Part shown: piece after piece, positions 57,515 to 64,000 of the stretch
Position numbering within the stretch: the first letter of the stretch is position 1
Layout: every line of letters begins with the position of its first letter
Made by a program: the position numbers and the translations under genes
Origin: Flavobacteriales bacterium
GTDB taxonomy: Bacteria > Bacteroidota > Bacteroidia > Flavobacteriales_D > Parvicellaceae
Assembly: GCA_020635565.1 (NCBI GenBank)
Contig: JACJZN010000008.1
Span: 372,001-436,000 of the forward strand
Reading direction: 5' to 3'
Length of the DNA: 64,000 nt
The notes under the pieces: generated by a model
Seen by the model: the letters and a program-made list of their open reading frames with translations, nothing else
Told to the model about the DNA's origin: nothing
Database searches by the model: none

Positions 57515-59110
57515 CTATTTAAAAATCAATTTCTTCGTTACAAAATAAACACCATCAAATGCTACCGTAATGAAGTGAACTCCAGTGCTGGCCTGTTCCG
57601 GTTTTTCTATGCGTATTTTTTGAGTTCCTTCATTCAATACCAATCCATGTTGTTGTTCGAGTAGTTTTCCATCTAGGGTTGTAATGTAATAATCTACGGA
57701 AGCTTTTTGGGTAAGTTCAAACTGCAATTCAAAGTTAGTCTTTACTGGATTAGGCAAAAGTTCGAAATCAAACGGATTGCTGCCATCAATTTGGTCTACA
57801 CCCAGTGGATTTTTCTTAATCCATACTTCGTAAATACTATTGTCTGCTTGCGTGTCAGAAATAGTGTTGTTGAAAAATGGATTCAAGCTACTGCTTTCCA
57901 ATCCTCCATAAATCCATCCTACCAAACTGGAGTCTCCGGTTAGGTTGTCCAAATTGAGTACTTCATTTTCGTATCTAGATAAAGTCATATTCGATATGAA
58001 TTCAGCACTGGCGCCCTTTAGTCCAGGCATTTCAATTGGTAATTGATACTCGGTAAGTGTTCCATTTGCCTCACGTGTTACTAAACTGATCGTTTTTACA
58101 AAAGGAACACTATCGTTCTGGATCAATGTCGTCCCATCGTAGTAATACTGACTTAATCCACCAAAAAAGATATTATGCATTCTGTTATTAGTTGGGTCAT
58201 ACATAGAGGTCTTAGCACTGTGATAATGGCTGAGATATTGATTGAACGTTGTTTGTGGGGTGTATCCTGTAGCTTTAATGTCTACTGGATATAGAAATGG
58301 CATATCCGTTACTGCCTGAAATACACCAGAGCTGATCGTATATCCTAACGTTCCGTCCGGAAATACTTGTGGCATCAGATTATAGTCCCTTCTTCTAAGA
58401 TGAACGGCATCCGTTGTCTGCACTAAATTCGAATAGCTTAAATTTCCTGAAGCGTTACTGATGGTAAAAGTCTTATAGCCTGTGTGGTAGGTTTGAGTAT
58501 AGGATGGGTTTCCCATCGGATTATACCTTCCATCAAAACGATGTCCCCCAACCAAATAAAAACTTCCATCCAGATAGCCCAATTGTCCTCCTGTGATGGC
58601 AAACTCCTCATCTGTGATCTGCTGAAAATAAGCGGTAATAGGTTGACTGTTCACAATTGCATCAATGGTAGATGATACGATGATCGTTGTCAAATTAGGA
58701 AAAGTAATGTGATCAGCAGCTGTATTTGAGTATGCATATCCACCGATAATGTATAAAGTATCATCAATTTGACGAAAGTTCATGTTCGTACTCTGAAGTT
58801 GTTCCTGAATCCCCGTAGGTAGAGAGGATAATGGAGTAGACCAGTACTGCTCAGTCGTTGGGTCGATAACATAAAGGTCCGTATTATTCATACTAGCAGG
58901 AAAGGAACTGTTTGCCGGTCTTGGGTGAATGCCATCAAGTCGACCGCCAACAATTAACCATTTTCCTTCGTGCTGTCCGAATGCATAGGAATGAATGCCG
59001 TCCAAATTTGTTATCGAAACAGAATTTAAGGACAAGGTATAATCAAAATTTTGAGTGTAATTTGTCAACAGTGTCATTGACAGAATTAATGCGGTAAATA
59101 TAGTTTTCAT
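57515..59110 (-). CDS. Kelch-like beta-propeller surface protein with T9SS type A sorting domain
   Basis: The 531-residue protein has a signal peptide (MKTIFTALILSMTLLTNYTQ). Kelch-type motifs recur in the first 200 residues: GKWLIVGGRLDG, DTLYIIGGYAYSN, EEFAITGGQLGYLDG and GSFYLVGGHRFDG, each a G-G pair after hydrophobic residues followed by a spaced aromatic. The final ~80 residues (FELLPNPVKTNFELQF ... DGKLLEQQHG ... ASTGVHFITV) form a T9SS type A C-terminal domain. It should be exported by T9SS. Kelch propellers bind other proteins or glycans; the target is unknown. Confidence 0.82.
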   Translation of the reverse strand: MKTIFTALILSMTLLTNYTQNFDYTLSLNSVSITNLDGIHSYAFGQHEGKWLIVGGRLDGIHPRPANSSFPASMNNTDLYVIDPTTEQYWSTPLSSLPTGIQEQLQSTNMNFRQIDDTLYIIGGYAYSNTAADHITFPNLTTIIVSSTIDAIVNSQPITAYFQQITDEEFAITGGQLGYLDGSFYLVGGHRFDGRYNPMGNPSYTQTYHTGYKTFTISNASGNLSYSNLVQTTDAVHLRRRDYNLMPQVFPDGTLGYTISSGVFQAVTDMPFLYPVDIKATGYTPQTTFNQYLSHYHSAKTSMYDPTNNRMHNIFFGGLSQYYYDGTTLIQNDSVPFVKTISLVTREANGTLTEYQLPIEMPGLKGASAEFISNMTLSRYENEVLNLDNLTGDSSLVGWIYGGLESSSLNPFFNNTISDTQADNSIYEVWIKKNPLGVDQIDGSNPFDFELLPNPVKTNFELQFELTQKASVDYYITTLDGKLLEQQHGLVLNEGTQKIRIEKPEQASTGVHFITVAFDGVYFVTKKLIFK

Positions 59111-59170
59111 GTATATGGTGTTTGCCGCAAGATAATTCGAAGAACTGACGTTAATTGTAACAATTGTAAC

Positions 59171-59202
59171 AAAAAAGCCCCCTCCATTGCTGGAGAGGGC
59201 TT
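59171..59202 (-). terminator. Terminator after rpsA
   Basis: AAGCCCCCTCCA pairs with TGGAGAGGGCTT around TTGC (one mismatch), with an A run on the plus strand. Confidence 0.88.
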
Positions 59203-59225
59203 CAATATTTGATGGTCAGGAAAGA

Positions 59226-61025
59226 TTACTCTCCTTTTTCCATTTTCTCTTTTAATTCTGCAAGAGCGTCTAAGTCACCAAGAGTTGTTTTCTCAGAAGA
59301 ATCATTCAGATTCTGAACAGCTTTGTTAGTATTAGCTGCTGAAGTTTTCTTCTTAGTTTCTTCTACTTCTCCCCAAACAGCTGCATGAGAAACGATGATC
59401 TTTTTAGAGTCTTTGTTGAACTCGATCACTTTGAAAGTAGCTTTCTCTTCTGCTTTCAAACTACTACCATCTTCTTTGCTCATGTGCTTCACAGGGCAGA
59501 ATCCTTCAATACCGTATGGTAAAGAGACGATTCCAGACTTGTCTTTGATCTTAACAACTGTACCTTCGTGTTCTGATCCCTCAGTGAAGATTGTAGAGTA
59601 AGTATCCCATGGATTTTCCTCTAATTGTTTGTGACCTAAGCTTAATCTTCTGTTTTCTTGATCTAGTTCAAGAACGATCACCTCCATAGTGTCTCCTACG
59701 TTGCAGAATTCAGATGGATGTTTGATTTTCTTTTCCCAAGAAAGGTCAGAGATGTGGATCAATCCGTCAATTCCTTCTTCTAACTCCACGAATACACCGA
59801 AGTTAGTAAAGTTCTTAACAGTTGAATTATGTTTAGATCCTACAGCATATTTTGCTTCGATTCCTTCCCATGGATCTGGCATTAATTGCTTAATACCTAG
59901 AGACATTTTTCTTTCTTCTCTATCCAAAGTTAAGATCTGAGCTTCTACTTCGTCACCAATGTTCAGGAAGTCGTTAGCAGTTCTTAAATGTTGAGACCAG
60001 CTCATTTCTGAAACGTGGATCAAACCTTCTACACCCGGAGCAATCTCGATGAATGCACCGTAGTCAGCAAGAACAACCACTTTTCCTTTCACTTTGTCAC
60101 CAACGTTTAAGTTAGCATCAAGTGCATCCCAAGGATGAGATTGAAGTTGCTTCAATCCAAGAGCAATTCTCTTCTTGTCATCATCAAAGTCAAGGATAAC
60201 CACGTTGATCTTCTCATCAAGAGTAACGATCTCCTCTGGGTGGTTAACTCTTCCCCAAGATAGGTCAGTGATGTGAATAAGGCCGTCAACACCTCCAAGG
60301 TCAATGAATACACCATATGAAGTAATATTCTTAACGATACCTTCCAATACTTGTCCTTTCTCAAGTCCAGACATGATTTGTTTTTTCTGCTCTTCCAACT
60401 CAGCTTCGATAAGTGCTTTGTGAGAAACAACAACGTTTTTGAACTCTGGGTTAATTTTAACCACTTTGAATTCCATGTTCTTTCCTACAAACTGATCGTA
60501 ATCTCTAATTGGTTTAACATCAATTTGAGATCCTGGTAAGAATGCTTCGATTCCAAATACATCAGCGATCAAACCTCCTTTAGTTCTACACTTAACATAT
60601 CCAGTAATGATTTCTCCTGTTTCAAGAACTTCATTAACTCTATCCCAAGCAGAGTGCATTCTTGCTTTTTTATGGGAAACAACTAATTGTCCTGATTTGT
60701 CTTCTAATGTTTCGATGAACAATTCAACAGGATCACCGATTTTCAGATCTTCATTGTATCTGAATTCATTTCTAGATACTACACCTTCACTCTTGTATCC
60801 GATGTTTACTACTACCTCTTTCTTAGATATAGAGATTACCGTTCCGTTAATCACCTCACCTTGGTTGATGGCGTTTAACGTTTCATCGTATCTTTCGTAA
60901 AGACTTTCTTTTTCTGACGCAGAATATCCGTCATTGTCGTTTTCGATTGCTTCCCAGTTAAACTCCTGAGTAGCTGCTGCAGCTTTAGTTTCTTCTGCAA
61001 CTTCTTTGTTAGTTTTTTCAGCCAT
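59226..61025 (-). CDS. rpsA: Ribosomal protein S1
   Basis: The 599-residue protein holds six S1 RNA-binding domains. Characteristic repeats such as GVFIDLGGVDGLIHITDLSWGRVNHPEE, GAFIEIAPGVEGLIHVSEMSWS and GVFVELEEGIDGLIHISDLSWEKKI are in a row, and the ends are acidic. S1 helps initiate translation on mRNAs with structured or weak leaders, fitting a genome where Shine-Dalgarno sequences are rare. Its start is preceded by CAAAGGTA (61112-61119), a -7 element on the minus strand, 86 bp upstream. Confidence 0.96.
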   Translation of the reverse strand: MAEKTNKEVAEETKAAAATQEFNWEAIENDNDGYSASEKESLYERYDETLNAINQGEVINGTVISISKKEVVVNIGYKSEGVVSRNEFRYNEDLKIGDPVELFIETLEDKSGQLVVSHKKARMHSAWDRVNEVLETGEIITGYVKCRTKGGLIADVFGIEAFLPGSQIDVKPIRDYDQFVGKNMEFKVVKINPEFKNVVVSHKALIEAELEEQKKQIMSGLEKGQVLEGIVKNITSYGVFIDLGGVDGLIHITDLSWGRVNHPEEIVTLDEKINVVILDFDDDKKRIALGLKQLQSHPWDALDANLNVGDKVKGKVVVLADYGAFIEIAPGVEGLIHVSEMSWSQHLRTANDFLNIGDEVEAQILTLDREERKMSLGIKQLMPDPWEGIEAKYAVGSKHNSTVKNFTNFGVFVELEEGIDGLIHISDLSWEKKIKHPSEFCNVGDTMEVIVLELDQENRRLSLGHKQLEENPWDTYSTIFTEGSEHEGTVVKIKDKSGIVSLPYGIEGFCPVKHMSKEDGSSLKAEEKATFKVIEFNKDSKKIIVSHAAVWGEVEETKKKTSAANTNKAVQNLNDSSEKTTLGDLDALAELKEKMEKGE

Positions 61026-61111
61026 TTGGCATAAGAATACTTGTATCTCAAGTTCGGCATCTCGAGAGAAATTTATACATATCAGTGCCGTCTGATTTTT
61101 ATAATGGGCTG

Positions 61112-61119
61112 CAAAGGTA
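61112..61119 (-). promoter_or_regulatory. Candidate -7 element of rpsA
   Basis: The minus strand reads TACCTTTG, a perfect TAnnTTTG; the untranslated leader would be about 80 bases. No clear -33 element. Confidence 0.45.
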
Positions 61120-61150
61120 GGAATAAATTTGATTGAAGCTAGTTAAATAG

Positions 61151-62992
61151 CTAATTTTTAATAGCTTTTTCCTGAGAAATGACGTGTCCTAAATTATTTT
61201 TTAAGACAAATAAATAGTTTCCTGTCGAGAGGTCATTGGTTGGAATGGTTACCTTTTTATTCTCTGTGCACGAAATTCGTTTAATGATTCGACCTGTTAC
61301 ACCATCATAGATCTCAACGAAAACCCCTGCTTTTAAATGGATCTCCACGTGAATGGATTCTTCAAAAGGATTAGGGTATATATTCATTGCCGTCTCATTA
61401 AAATTGTAGTTTGGTTCAGGAACAGATACAAACCAACAACCTGAGGTATCTACCAGATTTGTGATGTCCTTCACCTGCGTAGGAGAGGTGAGTACACTTC
61501 TGTCCCAATGGTTAATACCATCCTGTACAAAATAACCGCCACTAAAGGTTTCAGTATTGCTCTGATTTAAAATCTCGTTGTACCAAAGTTCAGCTATCAC
61601 AGTATCTGGTGTAACATTGATAATTCCATAGCCATGTTCCGTTAATTCTGTGTGTACATGGTTTGGATTAGCAGTGAGCATGTAACTCTCTGCCAGAGGA
61701 ACCAGACTTGTACCTCCTAGCATTTCATCAAAATTGCCGCGAGTGATACTCGTAGGAAGAAATTCTGTCGCAATGGATCCATTCCCATTGCTACCGTTAT
61801 AAGTGCCGCTGTCATAGGGATCGGTCGAACAATCAGCAACTAGCGTAATATGAGAATCTCCAGTAAGGAACATGACGTTGTCTATGTTCTGCTGTTCAAT
61901 GAATCCTAGTAAATAATCTCGTGCATAGTCGTAGCCATCCCAGTTTTTGGTGTCCAGAAATTGGCCGCCTCCCCCAAGCCAAGCGGGTACTCCAGCCATT
62001 GACCAGCCTGCGATAATTTTCTGCTGGGGAACAAATTTCCATTTGGCATCAGAACTTGCCAATTCGGTGAAGATCCATTGATCTTGCCAAGCACCCAGTA
62101 AACTCCATTCATTCTGAGCTAAAGTGTACTGATCTCTCTTAGAATACATATCTATGATCTTGAGATCTAGCAATTTTCCATAGGAGTAACTACGATAAAT
62201 GCGAGTTGGATCGGTTGGGTTCGGCATTCTGCATGGAATGAATTCCCAGAATGCTTCCATGGATGCTTTCAAGTCAAGATAAGGATCCGTCAAGCTGTTG
62301 ATGTCATGGTTGTCCCAGATTATGAACCAGGGATGCCACCTTCTAGCTTCACGTAGGTCAGGATCCATGAGGTAGTATAAATGACGATCACGCCATTCAT
62401 TTTTTGCATACGGTGTGGTAGGGTATGGAGAAGGGACTCTTACTTCTTCGTCCGCATCCACGAAATCATAAATGTAATCTCCCACATTTAAAACGAAATC
62501 CAGGTCTCTTCTTTCACTTAGGTGCTTATAACCATTAAAGTATCCTGAGTAAATGCTGGAACATGAAGTAATACCAAAGCGAATATGTTCCACGAGACTG
62601 TCATTTTCTCTTGGGGCTGTCCTTGTTCTACCATAGATGGAAGTATCTCCTTGGCTGTCAATGAATCGATAGTAATAAATTGTGTTGGGATTTAGCCCTG
62701 AAACATCAATTTTAATAGTAAAATACTTTGAGTAGTCAGTGTCGAAATTTCCAGAGTGGGTTATCTGACAGAAGTTTTCATGGTTTGAAATTTGCCAAAT
62801 CCCGCTTTCAGTCTGAGAAGTGTTGTCTACATCTAAACAGCTCCAAATGATAACGGTAGTATCAGTTGGGTCCCCCGAGGCTACTCCATAGATGAACCGC
62901 CCATGTAAAGAATCTGGATACATGTTATCCGCTAGTTGACCAATTGCTTGAAAACCAAATAATAGTAGCGCTAATAACAGTACATTTTTCAT
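61151..62992 (-). CDS. PhoD-type alkaline phosphatase with T9SS type A sorting domain
   Basis: I use the ATG at 62992 (MKNVLLLALLLFGFQAIG); an upstream ATG at 63007 overlaps a -7 element. The protein has 613 residues. FIYGVASGDPTDTTVIIW is the PhoD N-terminal beta-domain signature, FGITSCSSI ... FVLNVGDYIYDF ... IIWDNHDIN and LTGDSHITLVADCSTDP are the metal-binding motifs of the metallophosphatase domain. The last ~75 residues (NIYPNPFEESIHVEI ... LSTGNYLFVL) are a T9SS C-terminal domain. PhoD enzymes are phosphodiesterases/phosphomonoesterases that need Ca and Fe; this one would be on the cell surface. Confidence 0.88.
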   Translation of the reverse strand: MKNVLLLALLLFGFQAIGQLADNMYPDSLHGRFIYGVASGDPTDTTVIIWSCLDVDNTSQTESGIWQISNHENFCQITHSGNFDTDYSKYFTIKIDVSGLNPNTIYYYRFIDSQGDTSIYGRTRTAPRENDSLVEHIRFGITSCSSIYSGYFNGYKHLSERRDLDFVLNVGDYIYDFVDADEEVRVPSPYPTTPYAKNEWRDRHLYYLMDPDLREARRWHPWFIIWDNHDINSLTDPYLDLKASMEAFWEFIPCRMPNPTDPTRIYRSYSYGKLLDLKIIDMYSKRDQYTLAQNEWSLLGAWQDQWIFTELASSDAKWKFVPQQKIIAGWSMAGVPAWLGGGGQFLDTKNWDGYDYARDYLLGFIEQQNIDNVMFLTGDSHITLVADCSTDPYDSGTYNGSNGNGSIATEFLPTSITRGNFDEMLGGTSLVPLAESYMLTANPNHVHTELTEHGYGIINVTPDTVIAELWYNEILNQSNTETFSGGYFVQDGINHWDRSVLTSPTQVKDITNLVDTSGCWFVSVPEPNYNFNETAMNIYPNPFEESIHVEIHLKAGVFVEIYDGVTGRIIKRISCTENKKVTIPTNDLSTGNYLFVLKNNLGHVISQEKAIKN

Positions 62993-62996
62993 GAAC

Positions 62997-63004
62997 CAAA
63001 TGTA
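62997..63004 (-). promoter_or_regulatory. Candidate -7 element of the phoD-like gene
   Basis: The minus strand reads TACATTTG, a perfect TAnnTTTG, ending only 4 bp before the start at 62992. Confidence 0.4.
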
Positions 63005-63052
63005 CAAAGAGTTGTCTCTACTTTTGTTATGAAATGATGAAATTTCGGAAAA

Positions 63053-64000
63053 TTAACTTACTTGATCGTCCAGAAGGTTTTCACTTAATTCTGGTTCATG
63101 AGCACGTTTTTTTGAAATTGAATAAAGAAGTAGAAAGGTCAGAACGCCATTCACGATGATCAGCTCGTGTCCTAAGATGTAGTCACCAAAGATTCCGGGC
63201 TCTCCATCTGCTATCATTTTCCCGCCTTTGGAATAAAGAGAGAGTAGGATACACACAGCAACGGATATGCCACTTACAATAGGAGTATAGATGTCTTTGA
63301 CATGTCTTTTGGTAAATATTCCGAAGGCGAAGATTCCGATTAAGGGACCATACGTAAATCCAGCAAAATACATAATAGCATCAATGGCACTTTTATCTGT
63401 ATACTTATTAAGGATCAGTATGACGATGATGATGAGTACAGATACGCTAAGATGAACTCTTTTTCTAAGTTTTTTCTGCTCTTGTTCTTCTTTTTTATCA
63501 ATGTTTAATAAGTCAAAACTTATACTGGTTGTCAACGAGGTCAAAGCGCTATCTGCACTAGAATAAGCTGCAGCGATCAATCCAATAATAAAAAGGATCG
63601 CTAGTAAACTTCCTGTTTCAGATGCCAAAGCGATCGAAGGAAAAAGATGATCGCCAGAGGCAACGTCCAGACCAATGCCTGTGGATTCACTATACATGTA
63701 GAGTAGGGCTCCCATCCCAAGAAATAGTAGATTCACAAAAATCAAGATTACGGAGAATACGATCATGTTTTTCTGTGCGTCCTTTAGTGATTTACAAGTT
63801 AGGTTTTTTTGCATCATATCCTGATCTAGTCCAGTCATACCAATAGTAATGAACATTCCTCCTAAAAAATATTTAAGGAAATGGTTTTTACTGTTGATGT
63901 CATCGGTAAAAAAGATTTTAGAATAACTACTTTCTGCTATGGTGTTAATGATTCCTTTTTCGAATAATTCGAGTTGATTTCCAATAACGATGCAGGCTAC
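63053..64000 (-). CDS. Sodium:solute symporter (SSS family), partial: C-terminal part
   Basis: The frame stays open to the right edge, so the visible 315 residues are the C-terminal part. An internal ATG at 63856 is not the start. The chain has at least six spans, with the SSS pattern IGLIAAAYSSADSALTSLTTSISFDLLN (near the family signature GxxAAxxSSxDSxLNS-x-x-T) and TYGPLIGIFAFGIFTKRHVKD. The FTDDINSKNHFLKYFLGGMFITIGMTGLDQDMMQKNL segment holds the QD-QR-like motif of the family. Members take up sugars, amino acids, sialic acid or other solutes with sodium. Substrate cannot be told. Confidence 0.88.
   Translation of the reverse strand, partial: VACIVIGNQLELFEKGIINTIAESSYSKIFFTDDINSKNHFLKYFLGGMFITIGMTGLDQDMMQKNLTCKSLKDAQKNMIVFSVILIFVNLLFLGMGALLYMYSESTGIGLDVASGDHLFPSIALASETGSLLAILFIIGLIAAAYSSADSALTSLTTSISFDLLNIDKKEEQEQKKLRKRVHLSVSVLIIIVILILNKYTDKSAIDAIMYFAGFTYGPLIGIFAFGIFTKRHVKDIYTPIVSGISVAVCILLSLYSKGGKMIADGEPGIFGDYILGHELIIVNGVLTFLLLYSISKKRAHEPELSENLLDDQVS

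Overview
The window comes from a member of the Bacteroidota, most likely class Flavobacteriia (Crocinitomicaceae/Cryomorphaceae-like; this placement is inference). The evidence is the AT-rich DNA, gliding-motility genes (gldF, gldG), five large secreted proteins ending in type IX secretion (T9SS) sorting domains, a short primary sigma factor of 287 residues, a parA-parB-DUF5683 cluster, and many promoters with the Bacteroidota -7 element TAnnTTTG and almost no Shine-Dalgarno sequences. It is ordinary chromosome: no insertion sequences, prophage, CRISPR array or rRNA were seen. One tRNA (Arg, anticodon TCT) lies at 31665-31738.

Layout. 1-8.3 kb: tail end of a DUF1796 gene, then a giant repeat adhesin and a PKD/GEVED surface protein. 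8.4-13.8 kb: small esterase, AlkB-type monooxygenase, then a DUF4340-gldG-gldF operon read leftward. 14.1-19.2 kb: rightward run of an UPF0173 hydrolase, parA, parB, DUF5683, an unusual flavin disulfide-reductase-like enzyme and a DinB-fold protein. 19.2-27.2 kb: leftward PKD protein, HU, polyester-type esterase, fmt, a TlpA-like thioredoxin protein and two small SSB paralogues. 27.3-36.5 kb: TPR lipoprotein, TMEM43-Ppx pair, sterol desaturase, tRNA, a three-gene PspA/YbjN/GIDE envelope-stress operon, long-form GAPDH and the primary sigma factor. 36.6-42.6 kb: rhomboid, thioesterase, kdsA, an NlpC/P60-like lipoprotein and a double SUMF1 protein. 42.6-49 kb: a sulfide/persulfide oxidation locus. 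49-52.3 kb: thrS-infC-rpmI-rplT. 52.4-64 kb: ChaN-like protein, a CASTOR/POLLUX-GNAT-YkgJ operon, T9SS kelch-like protein, rpsA, T9SS PhoD phosphatase and the end of a sodium:solute symporter.

The most interesting region is 42.6-49 kb. Peroxiredoxin, OprD-like porin, TauE/SafE exporter, a CstB-like persulfide dioxygenase-rhodanese fusion, a single-domain rhodanese and a type II sulfide:quinone oxidoreductase lie in line on the plus strand. Before each of the five transcription units is a 14-bp dyad GTAAC-N4-GTTAC (two perfect, five with one change), and in every case the promoter-proximal dyad is 21 or 22 bp upstream of a TAnnTTTG-type -7 element. This spacing replaces the usual -33 element and fits a Crp/Fnr-type activator at about -41.5. 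The regulator itself is not in the window. The gene content resembles the Staphylococcus aureus cst operon, apparently rewired to a different control system.
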